43,030 nucleotides of DNA, taken from an uncultured archaeon. GTDB taxonomy: Archaea; Halobacteriota; Methanosarcinia; Methanosarcinales; Methanoperedenaceae. The stretch spans positions 1-43,030 of the forward strand of contig CABMII010000008.1 in assembly GCA_902386255.1 (NCBI GenBank), read 5' to 3'. The notes below the pieces were generated by a model, which was not told the origin of the DNA, searched no databases, and saw only the letters and a list, made by a program, of their open reading frames with translations. The position numbers and the translations under genes were made by a program. Positions 32,062-41,490 of this stretch are shown here, piece after piece; the first letter of the stretch is position 1; every line of letters begins with the position of its first letter.

Positions 32062-33117
32062 TTAAATATGCCTGTATAGCGTATCCCGCTGCTTTGGTAC
32101 CCGTTTTATTTCCAATATCAGGCGCTCAAATTCCTGCGGCGCCATGTACTCGCCACTCGTTGCGCCTGCGCTCTTTGAGATTTTCTCTTCCATCAAAGTC
32201 CCGCCAAGGTCATTCGCGCCGCAATCGAGGGCTGACTGAGCAAGCTTTTTGCCGAGCTTCACCCAGCTTACCTGGATATTCCTGATATTCGGATACAACA
32301 ATACTCTTGCAAGCGCATGTAATTTCAAATCCTCAATTCCCCGGGAAACCTGCTTTCCTGCCCCCAGTCTATTGTTTAGCGGCATAAAAGGAAGAGGAAC
32401 AAATTCCGTAAAACCGCCTGTTTTTTTCTGAAGCTCGCGAATTATCAGAATATGCTCAATCCTTTCCCGCAATGTCTCAATATGCCCGTACATGATTGTT
32501 GCTGTTGTGGGAATTCCTGTCCTGTGCGCTGTCCTGACAACACTGATCCATTCATGTGTGGTGAGTTTATCAGGACAAATCTCTTCCCTCACCCTATCGG
32601 CAAGTATCTCGGCAGCCGTCCCTGGCATTGAACCAAGACCTGATTTTTTAAGAATTGACAATGTTTCTTTAATACTCAAATTGCTATTCTCCGCTGCATG
32701 GAATACTTCCATGGGAGAAAATGCGTGAATGTGCAATTGCGGGAATTCTTTTTTAATACTTTCCAGGATCTCGCAGTAATTGGAAACATCCCAGTCAGGA
32801 AGAAGCCCGCCCTGGATACATACCTCGGTGGCATTAATATCAACAGCAGCTTTTGTTTTTTCAAGAATTTCCTGGATAGACATGATATACCCATCCTGTT
32901 TCTTGAAGGCGCAGAATTTGCATGTCCCGATGCACATATTTGTGAAATTAATATTCCTGTTAATAACGTAGGTTACGTCATCCCCGACTGATTTTTTGCG
33001 AAGCTTGTCTGCAAGTGAAAAAAGAAAAGTTGGTTTATCGTAGAGCGCCAGCGCATCTTCAGTCGTGAATTTACCCGCCTCTGCCCGGCTCAGGTAGTCA
33101 TCTTGAATGCTTCGCAA
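32062..33117 (-). CDS. cofH: FO synthase subunit 2, CofH
   Basis: A 351-residue radical-SAM enzyme that joins the tyrosine-derived part to the ribitylaminouracil during synthesis of FO, the core of coenzyme F420. The cluster motif is CIGTCKFC (C62, C66, C69), and the family segments ICPDKLTTHEWISVVRTAHRTGIPTTATIMYGHIET and FTEFVPLPFMPLNN are present. The start is a TTG at 33117; no in-frame ATG is found near by, so the start is less certain. It follows cofG with 62 bp between them, on the same strand, so both halves of FO synthase are together. F420 supports the assignment to a methanogen-related archaeon. Confidence 0.95.
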   Translation of the reverse strand: MRSIQDDYLSRAEAGKFTTEDALALYDKPTFLFSLADKLRKKSVGDDVTYVINRNINFTNMCIGTCKFCAFKKQDGYIMSIQEILEKTKAAVDINATEVCIQGGLLPDWDVSNYCEILESIKKEFPQLHIHAFSPMEVFHAAENSNLSIKETLSILKKSGLGSMPGTAAEILADRVREEICPDKLTTHEWISVVRTAHRTGIPTTATIMYGHIETLRERIEHILIIRELQKKTGGFTEFVPLPFMPLNNRLGAGKQVSRGIEDLKLHALARVLLYPNIRNIQVSWVKLGKKLAQSALDCGANDLGGTLMEEKISKSAGATSGEYMAPQEFERLILEIKRVPKQRDTLYRHI

Positions 33118-33179
33118 TTCCTGGATGCCCTGTGATTTATGTATAGTACCACCAGAATTTTGCAGACATTACACGATAC

Positions 33180-34199
33180 TTATTTATATGCTTTCCGAAA
33201 TCCTTCTGCGTCGCAAAGCCTTGGGATAAGCGGCGCAATTTCGCTACTGAACCATTTTTTCTTCACAAATTGCGGATAAATCGGCAGCCGCTCCCGGAGG
33301 GGACTACTAACCATAGTCTGCAATTCCTTGATATTGGGCCATGGGGCTTCGGGATTAATGTAGTCTATGGTTCCAGGCGAGATGCCTCCAAGGTCGGAGG
33401 CGCCGCATTCGACTAATTCCCCAGGCGGAATCAGGTTAGGGGAAACCTGTATAGCCACATCGTCAGGAAGAGTCTCCCATGCCGTGGAGACGGTCTTTAT
33501 CATCTCGTTTATTCCCGGCGCTGGGTGTGAAGCCATTTTTGTATAGGGTTTGGGGATAAAATTCTGGATAATTACTTCCTGGATATGCCCGAATCTTTCG
33601 TGGATATCCCTGATAATTTTAAGGGAGCGTAGCCTGTCCTCCCAGGTTTCGCCAATGCCCACGAGTATCCCTGTGGTGAATGGGATTTTGAGTTCTCCTG
33701 CATATTCGATGGTTTTTATGCGCTCCAGGGGAATCTTTCCGATGCAACCTTCATGAGCTTTAACTGTACCCGCAGTTTCAAGCATGAGCCCCATGCTGGC
33801 ATTGAATGGTTTTAGTTTTTCAAGCTCTCTCCTTTCAAGTATCCCGGGGTTTGAGTGCGGTAAAAGACCGATACGGAGCGAAAGCTTGCACAGGTCAACA
33901 AGATAATCGATGATATTGCCATATCCCAGTTCGGAAAGCCACGTGCTGAAACCATCGACTTCTTCCGGACGCTCACCGAATGTGAAAAGAGCTTCCGAGC
34001 AGCCTGCCCGCGCGCCTTTTGAAAGTATGGCCGCAACTTCATCAGGCGGGAGGAGTTTAGCCTCCGGGTGCCCCATATCCCGCCTGAAGCCGCAATATCC
34101 GCACTTGTTCCTGCAAACATTGGTAAGCGGGATAAAGACATTGCGCGAGAACGTGACAAAGGACTGAGGCATAGACGGTAATTGAAATGGATTATACAT
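33180..34199 (-). CDS. cofG: FO synthase subunit 1, CofG
   Basis: A 339-residue radical-SAM enzyme, partner of CofH in making 7,8-didemethyl-8-hydroxy-5-deazariboflavin. It has the radical-SAM cysteines C29, C33 and C36 (CRNKCGYC), followed by GARAGCSEALFTFGERPEEV, GLMLETAG with the typical GLMLE strand, and GASDLGGISPGTIDYINPEAPWP, all CofG landmarks. Start ATG at 34199, lying about 60 bp from the tRNA-Leu gene on the other strand. CofG is the first gene and cofH the second of this two-gene unit. Confidence 0.95.
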   Translation of the reverse strand: MYNPFQLPSMPQSFVTFSRNVFIPLTNVCRNKCGYCGFRRDMGHPEAKLLPPDEVAAILSKGARAGCSEALFTFGERPEEVDGFSTWLSELGYGNIIDYLVDLCKLSLRIGLLPHSNPGILERRELEKLKPFNASMGLMLETAGTVKAHEGCIGKIPLERIKTIEYAGELKIPFTTGILVGIGETWEDRLRSLKIIRDIHERFGHIQEVIIQNFIPKPYTKMASHPAPGINEMIKTVSTAWETLPDDVAIQVSPNLIPPGELVECGASDLGGISPGTIDYINPEAPWPNIKELQTMVSSPLRERLPIYPQFVKKKWFSSEIAPLIPRLCDAEGFRKAYK

Positions 34200-34260
34200 A
34201 ATTATGTCGAATAATACGTTAGTTTAAAGTAACCCGAGGGATATTTAACGTGACCCTAAA

Positions 34261-34343
34261 GCGGGGGTAACCAAGCGGCCAAAGGTGCAGGACTTAAGAT
34301 CCTGTTGCGCAGGCATTCATGGGTTCAAATCCCATCCCCCGCA
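34261..34343 (+). tRNA. tRNA-Leu (anticodon TAA)
   Basis: GCGGGGG (34261-34267) pairs with CCCCCGC (34336-34342) and the discriminator is A at 34343. The anticodon stem CAGGA/TCCTG encloses CTTAAGA, giving anticodon TAA (UUA leucine). The class II variable arm and a T arm with GGGTTCAAATCCC are present. No intron and no encoded CCA. A GATATTTAAC box about 25 bp upstream may be the promoter. Confidence 0.95.
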
Positions 34344-34414
34344 TTAATTAACAGAATTATTTTGATGAAGTATAAATAAGAAATGAATCATAAGTAGTAC
34401 TTCAACTAAAGGAA

Positions 34415-35932
34415 ATGATGCAAATGGAACCTTACTTTCATCTAAAAGGCAGCTTCAAAACAAGCGCCGATGCCGCAGCCGCCTGCGCCGATATAGAAAA
34501 GTTCATAGAAGAAGCAAAAACTACAATCCTGCAAAAAGGCGTACCCGCAGGAAGAGGCTCTAAAATCATCGGATGGGACATCAGGGATAACAGTATCTTT
34601 TTTGATATCGAATCAGACAGGTACCTGCGCGCCCACGATGCGTTCATCCGCCTCCGCAAACCGCTTGCAGGAGTTCTTGGCAAAGTGCACAAAATCGGGA
34701 TAAGAGGCGCGGAAGTGGAAGAGTTCATTGTAAAACTTCCTTCAGAACAGGCGCTGCGCCAGACTAAAATACCTTATGTAAAGGAAATTGAATTCGCTGA
34801 CGGAATGATAACGCTCTCTCTTGACGTTGGGGAAGCGCAGCTTGAGAACAAAATCCCTGACAGGATAATCTCGCTCATCGAGGACAAAATCGCAGCGCAG
34901 GGTTTTGGCGGCAAAGCCGAGCACTGGAGCTTACTCTGGGAAAGCACCAAAAAAGAGATGAAATTCACAGCCGACCCCACCGTGGAAGCTGAGAAGCGCG
35001 GCTGGATAAAGCGCGGCGCAAGCCGGGGGCAGTGGATACATGGACCCCAGATGACACGCATTTTCAGGGCATTTGAAGAGATAGTGCTGGAAGAAGTAAT
35101 CAAGCCTCTCGGATACGTTGAAATGATTTTTCCCAAGCTCGATACATGGGATGTGCTCAAGCATTCGGGACATGCAAAGGGCGTGTATCCAGAGATATAC
35201 TACATAAGCCCGCCGAAGACACGAGACCCCCTTTTCTGGGAGGAGGTAATTGATCACTACAAGGTCACTCTTGAAGTGCCGCTTGACCTCATCTCAGAAA
35301 AAATCGATAAACCCATCGGTGCAATGTGTTATGCCCAGTGTCCTTCGTTCTGGCCTTTCATGCAGGGGAAAACAATAGCGGAAGACTCATTTCCGATAAC
35401 GGTATTCGACCGCTCCGGCACATCGCACAGGTATGAGAGCGGCGGCATACACGGCATGGAAAGGGTTGATGAATTCCACAGGATTGAGCTTGTTTTCATA
35501 GGCACGCCTGAGCAGATACTCGACCACTCAAAGAAGATGCAGGAGTGCTACAAGCATGTATTCAATGACATTCTTGACCTTGAGTGGAGGATGGCATGGG
35601 TCACGCCTTGGTTCATGGCGCAGGAAGGACTTACCGGGCTTGCGGGGCAAAAAGAAGTGGGCACCATCGATTTTGAGGCGCCGCTGCCCTATCGCGGAAA
35701 GGATGGAGAGTGGCTTGAGTTCCAGAACCTGAGTGTCAATGGAGATAAGTATCCAAAGGGTTTCAACGTGAAGTCGCAGTCTGGTAAGGACGTCTGGAGC
35801 GGTTGCTCGGGTATCGGACTTGAGAGGTGGGCAAGTACGTTCCTCGCGCAGAAAGGGTTTGAGCAAAAGGACTGGCCTGATAAGTTCACTGAGAAGGTAG
35901 GGGAGATGCCGAAGGGAATAAGGTTTATGTGA
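34415..35932 (+). CDS. serS: Seryl-tRNA synthetase, methanogenic (type 2, zinc-dependent)
   Basis: A 505-residue enzyme of the rare methanogenic SerRS type, which has a zinc ion in the active site instead of the usual serine pocket and a distinct N-terminal tRNA-binding domain ([32 protein letters not shown]). Zinc ligands expected from the Methanosarcina barkeri enzyme fall in the segments [16 protein letters not shown] and [24 protein letters not shown] and an intervening glutamate. Class II motif 2 is near [28 protein letters not shown] and motif 3 near GIGLERW. Three ATGs (34415, 34418, 34424) are possible; AAAGGA at 34408 suits the last best. No interacting gene is adjacent; tRNA-Ser is at 6083. 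Confidence 0.95.
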   Translation: MMQMEPYFHLKGSFKTSADAAAACADIEKFIEEAKTTILQKGVPAGRGSKIIGWDIRDNSIFFDIESDRYLRAHDAFIRLRKPLAGVLGKVHKIGIRGAEVEEFIVKLPSEQALRQTKIPYVKEIEFADGMITLSLDVGEAQLENKIPDRIISLIEDKIAAQGFGGKAEHWSLLWESTKKEMKFTADPTVEAEKRGWIKRGASRGQWIHGPQMTRIFRAFEEIVLEEVIKPLGYVEMIFPKLDTWDVLKHSGHAKGVYPEIYYISPPKTRDPLFWEEVIDHYKVTLEVPLDLISEKIDKPIGAMCYAQCPSFWPFMQGKTIAEDSFPITVFDRSGTSHRYESGGIHGMERVDEFHRIELVFIGTPEQILDHSKKMQECYKHVFNDILDLEWRMAWVTPWFMAQEGLTGLAGQKEVGTIDFEAPLPYRGKDGEWLEFQNLSVNGDKYPKGFNVKSQSGKDVWSGCSGIGLERWASTFLAQKGFEQKDWPDKFTEKVGEMPKGIRFM

Positions 35933-35979
35933 AAACAAGGTATAAGGAAAAAAAACTGGGAGATAGCGGTTAATGGATT

Positions 35980-36387
35980 TTATGCAGGGACGACATTCAC
36001 TAATCTATTAAATTCTGCATCAAAAGTAAAAATAGTTTCAATTTTAAATCTTTCCATAAGTGCAATATTTGTGCAGTCTGTGAAGCTCAAATGCTTATCT
36101 TCATACTGCTGGAAAAGATCCCACGCCTTATCAAAATCTATCGGCTCTATAAAGCGAAAGTTTATGGGTTTTGCCTTTGCAAATCTTCCTATGTCGTAGG
36201 CGAATTTTTTGCTGGCTGTTCTGATATAAGCAAGGGTAATCGCCTCATCGAAGATGTAGTCGCTGACAAATAACTTACCGTAATCCCCTTGCAACGCAGG
36301 GGTCATTATATCCACAGCTTTATTGTGGTTTTTATCTTTAACGTTTCTTGCGGCGACGAGCGCTGAGGTATCGAGTAGAAGGCTCAT
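35980..36387 (-). CDS. PIN-domain toxin (VapC family)
   Basis: A ribonuclease toxin of about 135 residues from the ATG at 36387 (the open frame extends 16 residues further without family character). The PIN acidic residues are in place: LLLDTSALVAA near 3-13 with the first Asp, FDEAITLAYIR near 54 with the Glu, LSFTDCTNIALMERF near 103 with the third Asp, and TFDAEFNRL near 123 with the fourth. These bind the Mg2+ used for RNA cleavage. The gene overlaps the preceding antitoxin gene by about 50 bp in another frame. Which RNA is cut cannot be inferred. Confidence 0.85.
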   Translation of the reverse strand: MSLLLDTSALVAARNVKDKNHNKAVDIMTPALQGDYGKLFVSDYIFDEAITLAYIRTASKKFAYDIGRFAKAKPINFRFIEPIDFDKAWDLFQQYEDKHLSFTDCTNIALMERFKIETIFTFDAEFNRLVNVVPA

Positions 36388-36649
36388 GAATTTCACCATA
36401 TACGTATTTATCAATGTTCTCAGAAGAATCTTCAACGCCCCAGTTAACAGGTTTTTGGAGCATGGTAAGAGCCACGTTTTCTTCTTTCTGGAGGAGTTTT
36501 TTGATTTGAGTTAAATCGGTGTATTCTATCAGGGTATCCAGAATCTTTTGTTCTGTGATTTTCATGCCCGTTGCGCGCAGTTTTTGATGGAGCGTGTCGA
36601 GGAGGATTTTTGCGTCAGAGCTTATTTTGACGCTGGCGGTGGATGGCAT
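36338..36649 (-). CDS. VapB-type antitoxin partner
   Basis: A 103-residue basic protein that precedes the PIN toxin gene. It begins MPSTASVKISSDAKILLDTLHQKLRATGMKITEQKILDTLIEYT, which reads as a ribbon-helix-helix DNA-binding unit (short beta strand, two helices) and a charged, less ordered C-terminus rich in Arg and Lys that would wrap the toxin. The end of the gene overlaps the toxin start. Family assignment is from shape and context rather than a sharp motif. Confidence 0.7.
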   Translation of the reverse strand: MPSTASVKISSDAKILLDTLHQKLRATGMKITEQKILDTLIEYTDLTQIKKLLQKEENVALTMLQKPVNWGVEDSSENIDKYVYGEIHEPSTRYLSARRRKKR

Positions 36650-36727
36650 GATTCTACACTCTACTTTCTACTTGATAAGCTTTTCACCATCATGTAAAAT
36701 TATTCAACAGTGTTAAGGCGACTGTTT

Positions 36728-37252
36728 TTATGATTCCCAATGCATTTCAAATTTATTATCGATGGCATAATTGCGAAGGTCTCTAACCGCCGAACCACCT
36801 ATCGTTAGGATTGGAATTCCGAGATGTTTTTCTAATTGTCGACAAGCTTCTTTAGCAGACTTGCAAAGTTGACCATTGAGAAATATGTCACTCTCTCCAC
36901 CGAGTGTTCTGATAAGAACTTTGGTCTGCTCTATATAACCTTCCAAACTAAAATTACAATCATCTTTCGATCTGGGAGAATATATTGGCTTTATTTGACC
37001 GAACAGAGTTAATGCTCTTTCATAACCTTTTTGAGTAATTCTGTATTCTCCAGACCATTTATTTGGCCAGTTTTCCCAATATTTTTTGATATCAACACTG
37101 GTTTCCAAAGCTCTTTGAAAATCATTTTCATGATTTGAGGAGCCAAGTTCATTATTAGCCACAAAAAACAATTGGAGCCTATGAGCGGATTTTCCTCCGG
37201 GTATTAAACCACAAAGAAGAGATGATTTTAGTAACTGACTTTCCAAATCCAA
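36728..37252 (-). CDS. Unknown protein, possible winged-helix N-terminal domain
   Basis: A 174-residue protein starting at a TTG (37252) with AGAAGGTGAT as a good ribosome binding site just before it. The N-terminal half (SLLCGLIPGGKSAHRLQLFFVANNEL and YRITQKGYERALTLFG) has the rhythm of a winged-helix domain, with an ITxxGxxxA wing-like segment. The C-terminal half ESDIFLNGQLCKSAKEACRQLEKHLGIPILTIGGSAVRDLRNYAIDNKFEM has no match that I know. Base composition is AT-richer than the neighbours, and codon use looks different from acdB and pheS, which suggests horizontal gain. It lies alone between toxin-antitoxin genes and acdB. Confidence 0.6.
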   Translation of the reverse strand: MDLESQLLKSSLLCGLIPGGKSAHRLQLFFVANNELGSSNHENDFQRALETSVDIKKYWENWPNKWSGEYRITQKGYERALTLFGQIKPIYSPRSKDDCNFSLEGYIEQTKVLIRTLGGESDIFLNGQLCKSAKEACRQLEKHLGIPILTIGGSAVRDLRNYAIDNKFEMHWES

Positions 37253-37301
37253 GATATCACCTTCTGAAAGATATCCATTTAAGATTTAAAGTTATCTAAA
37301 C

Positions 37302-37961
37302 TCATTTCCTTCTCTCATCCACCATCGCCCTCGCATCCACCGCAATCGCCCGGCTCTCGCTCACGATCAGCGGGTTAATATCAAGTTCGATGATGTTCTC
37401 CTTTTCAGCCATTTCCGAAACTGAGACCAGCACGCTTGCGATAGCATCAATATCAGCAGGCATTCTTCCCCTGATTCCCTTGAGTATGGGGTAGCCTTTA
37501 ATCTCCGATATCATCGAAAGTGCATCGCTCTTGTCGATTGGCACGACCCTGAATGTAACATCCTTGTAAACCTCCACAAAAATCCCACCAAGCCCGAACA
37601 TCAGCGCATGACCGAACTGCGCATCCTTTTTCAGACCCACGATAATCTCATGGCCGGGCGGCGCCATCTGCTGCACCAGGATGCCTTCGATATTTGCATC
37701 CGGCACTACCTTTTTAATCCGCGCCAACATTTCGTTATAAGTTGTCGTGATGAACTCCTTTTCTACATTCAGAACCACGCCGCCTGCATCGCTCTTATGG
37801 GGAATATCAGGCGAGGAAATTTTCATGGCAACAGGGGTTCCTATCTGTGATGCGATTGCAAGGGCTTCATTGGCGCTTGCTGCAATTTGCTCTTTTGTCA
37901 CAGGAATCCCGTATTTTGCAAGGAGTTTTTTTGTCTCATGCTCAGTAAGAATTTTTGTCAT
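37302..37961 (-). CDS. acdB: ADP-forming acyl-CoA synthetase beta subunit (ATP-grasp)
   Basis: A 219-residue beta subunit of ADP-forming acetyl/acyl-CoA synthetase, which makes ATP from acyl-CoA, ADP and phosphate, releasing the free acid. It has the ATP-grasp features: LTEHETKKLLAKYGIPVTKEQIAAS, PVAMKISSPDIPHKSDAGGVVLNV, LVQQMAPPGHEIIVGLKKDAQFGHALMFGLGGIFVEVYKDV, and the C-terminal ELDINPLIVSE with metal ligands. Length matches the separate beta subunit (about 230). Its start codon overlaps the end of the alpha subunit gene by four bases. Third gene of the gdh-acdA-acdB operon. Confidence 0.93.
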   Translation of the reverse strand: MTKILTEHETKKLLAKYGIPVTKEQIAASANEALAIASQIGTPVAMKISSPDIPHKSDAGGVVLNVEKEFITTTYNEMLARIKKVVPDANIEGILVQQMAPPGHEIIVGLKKDAQFGHALMFGLGGIFVEVYKDVTFRVVPIDKSDALSMISEIKGYPILKGIRGRMPADIDAIASVLVSVSEMAEKENIIELDINPLIVSESRAIAVDARAMVDERRK

Positions 37962-39349
37962 TTGCCTTCCTCCGCGGCTCTTGTTTTAACAGTTTCAAGG
38001 AACTCCTTGTGCCTGATAAGCGCAGCCAGCGCTTTCACAGCCCGCTCCGGCACTGAGTAGTTGGGTAGGCATCCGCTCTTCAGGATATCAATACCTTCTT
38101 CCGTTCCTTTTCCTCCCATCCAGCATGTGATTACAGGTTTCGGGCATTTTCGTTTTATCTCTACCACTGCCTCGGCAGGCGGTATCGCGTTTGACATCAG
38201 GGTATGCACATAGATTACGATTAACCCGTCCACATTCCGGTCTTTGAGAAGCGCTTTTATGACCTCGCTGTAAATTGTGAAAGAAACCGTACCTGCTGTA
38301 TCGATGGGATTCGAAGCTGATGCAAATCCGGGAATGACTTTTTTTATCTGCTCCTTTGTTTCTTCAGCCAGGTCAACTATATTGATACCGTGCCTCTCAC
38401 ACTCATCCGTGGCTACGATTGAAGCCCCGCCGCCGTTTGAAAGTATCGCGACGTTATTCCCTTTCGGGAGCGGCTGGCATTAGAACGCAAGCGCGGCATC
38501 GAATACCTCATCGATTGTATCAACCCGCAGGATTCCCGCCTGCCTGAATGCAGCTGAATAAACCTCATCCGAACCGGCGATAGAGCCAGTGTGTGAGAAA
38601 ACCGCCTTTGCTCCTCTTCGTGACCTTCCAGTCTTAATAGCGATAATCGGTTTCTTGGTGCGCCGGGCGGCTTCCATGAACATCCTACCGCGTTTGATTC
38701 CTTCAGCATACATGGCTATGACGCCAGTCGAAGGGTCTTTATCAAGGTATTCTATCAGGTCAACATCATCTGTATCAGCCTTGTTCCCGGTGCTGATCAC
38801 TTTGCAGAGGCCGAGTCCCATATCAATCGTCCAGTCAGCTATCGCAAGGCCGAGTGTTCCGCTTTGCGTGATGAAAGAAATCGGACCCGGGCTCGGAAGC
38901 CTCCCTATAACGCTGGCATTGAGGTGTGTCGGTTCGTTGACTATCCCGAGCGTGTTCGGTCCTATCATGCGCATGCCGTACTTCCTGACAATGGATTCGA
39001 GTTTTTGCTCAAGTTCAAAACCTTCATTCCCCGTTTCACTGAACCCGGCGCTTACCACAATAAGCCCCTTAACGCCTTTTTTCCCGCACTCTTCTGCAAC
39101 ATCGAGGACCAGTTGCGCTGGTACTGCTATCACCGCCATCGTGACCTCATGGGGGATGTCAAGGACAGAAGGATATGAAGGCACTCCCTGCACCAGCATT
39201 TCCTTCGGATTTACAGGGAATACCTGTCCTTTAAAGTCGCTCAATATATTCTTAAGTATTCGTCCTCCCCACTTTGTCTCGTTGTTGGAAGCGCCAACTA
39301 CTGCTATTGATTCCGGCTCGAATATTGAAGAAAGCATTATTACATCCAT
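37958..39349 (-). pseudogene. acdA: ADP-forming acyl-CoA synthetase alpha subunit gene with an in-frame TAA
   Basis: One continuous frame of 463 codons plus stop, the normal alpha-subunit length, broken once by TAA at 38480-38482. The first 289 residues contain the CoA-binding domain (ESIAVVGASNNETKWGGRIL) and the catalytic phosphohistidine near residue 253 in FSHTGSIAG. After the stop the frame continues CQPLPKGNNVAILSNGGGASIVATDECERHG and further family sequence to the end. No ATG, GTG or TTG occurs in this frame for about 80 codons after the stop, up to a GTG at 38233. The stop lies between two domains. The gene begins inside the end of gdh (10-bp overlap) and its end overlaps acdB. Sequence error, recent inactivation or stop readthrough are all possible. 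Confidence 0.85.
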
Positions 39350-40449
39350 TCCCTGTATTTCATTGCCCGCATTACTCTTTGTTTTGCAATACCGATTGCG
39401 GTTTCCCTGGGATAGGTTTTTTCGCTGTAAACTTTGTCAAGAAGCTCTTTAGTGTTCCTGGGAATGGTGCTTTTTATCCGTTCAAATGCAGACGCCTCTG
39501 TGCCTCCGTGGTATTCTACAGACGCCGTTATCACCCCGCCGGCATTTGCCACAAAATCTGGGACGACCAGGATTCCCCTGTCATGAAGCATCTTTTCTGC
39601 ATTTTCAGTGACAGGGATATTCGCCCCTTCGATGACTAATTTCGCATCCAGCACATCCGAGTTTGCTTCAGTTATCACATCAGGCCGCGCCGCCGGGATG
39701 AAAATATCGGTGCTTACCGTCAACAGGTCTGTTGTTTTTAAAACCTCCCCGTCTTTATAATTTGTAACCGAACCCGTGTTTTCCTTTATCCGTACCAGTT
39801 CTTCAATATCCAATCCTTTTGAATTGTAAATTGTGCCTTTTGTGTCACTTGTGCCAACGAGTATCATACCCTTCTCTGCAAGAAAACGCGCCGCAGGTTT
39901 TCCCACATTCCCGAACCCCTCGATAGTGAGGCGCGCCCCGTTTAGGTCAAGATTGATATAATCCTTCGCTATGTCAGCGCACGCTGCAACTCCGTATCCG
40001 GTAGCGCCTATTTCATCAAGCGGAATCCCGCCCAGCTCTCTTGGGAGCCCGACTGCGCGGGAAATTTCATCATAGATATACGCCATGCTCGCTTCATCTG
40101 TACCCATATCAGGGCCGGGGATATATTCTTGGAGGTTTTTTATTCCGCGGGCAAAAGTCCTTATTAGCTGTTCCCTGTTTACGGTTTTAGGGTCGGCTAT
40201 TATCCCGGATTTCCCGCCGCCGTGAGGAAGACCTGCCATGACGTTTTTGTAAGTCATTGCACGGGCAAGCCTCCGGACTTCGGTAGTGGTTACGTCAGGC
40301 GCCATGCGCACTCCCCCGATAGCAGGACCTGCAGCCACATTATCCACCACAACAATGGCTTTCATTCTTGTTCTGGGTTCATACAGATGGACAATTTTTT
40401 CAGGACCGATTTCATCTGTAAATTCGAATATTTGTTCAGTAATTTCCAT
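39340..40449 (-). CDS. gdh: Glutamate (Glu/Leu/Phe/Val) dehydrogenase
   Basis: A 369-residue enzyme of the Glu/Leu/Phe/Val dehydrogenase family. It converts an amino acid to a 2-oxoacid and ammonia with NAD(P). Seen: AMTYKNVMAGLPHGGGKSGI near 60-80 with the substrate and catalytic lysines, GPDMGTDEASMAYIYDEIS near 114 with the catalytic aspartate, the Rossmann glycine motif IEGFGNVGKPAARFLAEKG near 177, and PDFVANAGGVITASVEY near 298. It is shorter than classical glutamate dehydrogenases (about 415-450), nearer the leucine/valine dehydrogenase size, so the substrate is uncertain. AGAGGAAA lies before the ATG. First gene of the operon with acdA and acdB. Confidence 0.9.
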   Translation of the reverse strand: MEITEQIFEFTDEIGPEKIVHLYEPRTRMKAIVVVDNVAAGPAIGGVRMAPDVTTTEVRRLARAMTYKNVMAGLPHGGGKSGIIADPKTVNREQLIRTFARGIKNLQEYIPGPDMGTDEASMAYIYDEISRAVGLPRELGGIPLDEIGATGYGVAACADIAKDYINLDLNGARLTIEGFGNVGKPAARFLAEKGMILVGTSDTKGTIYNSKGLDIEELVRIKENTGSVTNYKDGEVLKTTDLLTVSTDIFIPAARPDVITEANSDVLDAKLVIEGANIPVTENAEKMLHDRGILVVPDFVANAGGVITASVEYHGGTEASAFERIKSTIPRNTKELLDKVYSEKTYPRETAIGIAKQRVMRAMKYREWM

Positions 40450-40494
40450 TGATTTCCTCTCCCGTTTATAATGTAATTTTGTTTGGTTAGTAAA

Positions 40495-41490
40495 TTAAGA
40501 TTGTGGTATCCCCAGCCCCAGATCCTTCTTTATGCTCATTATTTCTTCATCATCCGGTTTTTTCGGGAAATTATATATCTTTGAGAACGTTTCATTCGCC
40601 ATGGGACGGTTGCAGTCCGGGCATCCTGAGGTCCGGAAAGCCTCTCCATTCTCAATAGCCTCAAGAATCACATCGTATTTCACCCCAAAATCAACGAGAA
40701 AGCCGTTTTCGAATCGCATATCAGAAAAAACCGCCAGTCCTTCAAGAATCAGATGCCGTGCAAGCTGCACAGTGCGGTAATGTTTGATGGCGCTATCTTT
40801 GGTTTTTTCTCCGAAATTGCCCTGGGAACCCGAAATATATGTGTATGAAAAAAGTGCGATATTTACATTATTTTTGTGCAATTCCGAAATTATCCTTACC
40901 GCATCCTCATCGCTTTCCCCGAGACCGAGCATGAGATGAGTCCCTACTTTTCCAAATATGCGAGATGCGCGTTTCAACCCGTCCACATGGCGTTCCCATG
41001 AATAAGGTCCTCCTGCGCTTTTTCCTTTTATCCTTTCAAATAACTGGGGCGTACAGGCATCAAGAGGTATAACAAGTTCATCAACGCCAATTTTTTTTAA
41101 TTCTTCAAATCGCTCCGCATTCAGCGGAAAAACCGAAAGCGATATGGGAATCCGGCTTTCCCTTCGGATTCTACCGGTTAAATAAACGGTATCCTCCCAC
41201 CACGTATCATAAAGCGCCGTCTGGATGCAGGCGCGGGCGAGGTAGCCTCGCTCATAAGCCATTTTAAGCCGCATGACAACAGTTTCAAGGTCGGCGGGTA
41301 CATACATGCCCCGGGCAATATGAGAAATGTCTGCGGATGAGCCTCTTGCCTGGGCGCAGAACTGGCAGTTCGCCTCGCAGCGTTTTTCGGTGTAAATCTG
41401 AAGATATGCAGTCGTGGGTGGCGTATCCATCTGCACCAGTTCAAGTCCCAGGGCGCCCAGGGTTCCCATCGAAGCTCTGACTTTTTTCAT
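40495..41490 (-). CDS. Radical-SAM protein related to biotin/lipoyl synthases
   Basis: A 331-residue radical-SAM protein from the ATG at 41490 (a TTG nine bases earlier is possible). The cluster cysteines are C38, C42 and C45 in RCEANCQFC, followed by ARGSSADISHIARGMYV and a TIM-barrel with ARACIQTALYDTWWED, VDELVIPLDACTPQLFERIKG and GTHLMLGLGESDEDAVR. The C-terminus has a CPDC pair (SGCPDCNRPMANE) that may bind a second cluster. It resembles the biotin-synthase-related group that includes archaeal lipoyl synthases (LipS1/LipS2), but no lipoyl-related gene is adjacent and the substrate is not known. It lies upstream of gdh with a 45-bp gap and may be in the same transcript. Confidence 0.8.
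   Translation of the reverse strand: MKKVRASMGTLGALGLELVQMDTPPTTAYLQIYTEKRCEANCQFCAQARGSSADISHIARGMYVPADLETVVMRLKMAYERGYLARACIQTALYDTWWEDTVYLTGRIRRESRIPISLSVFPLNAERFEELKKIGVDELVIPLDACTPQLFERIKGKSAGGPYSWERHVDGLKRASRIFGKVGTHLMLGLGESDEDAVRIISELHKNNVNIALFSYTYISGSQGNFGEKTKDSAIKHYRTVQLARHLILEGLAVFSDMRFENGFLVDFGVKYDVILEAIENGEAFRTSGCPDCNRPMANETFSKIYNFPKKPDDEEIMSIKKDLGLGIPQS

Noticed and set aside
24432-38482. General recoding of TAA as a sense codon
   Set aside because: Many intact genes in the window (for example nfnB, gdh and the 26466 gene) end with TAA at the expected length.
38589-39452. Long plus-strand frame opposite acdA and gdh
   Set aside because: It is antisense to two recognised enzymes and shows no domain pattern.
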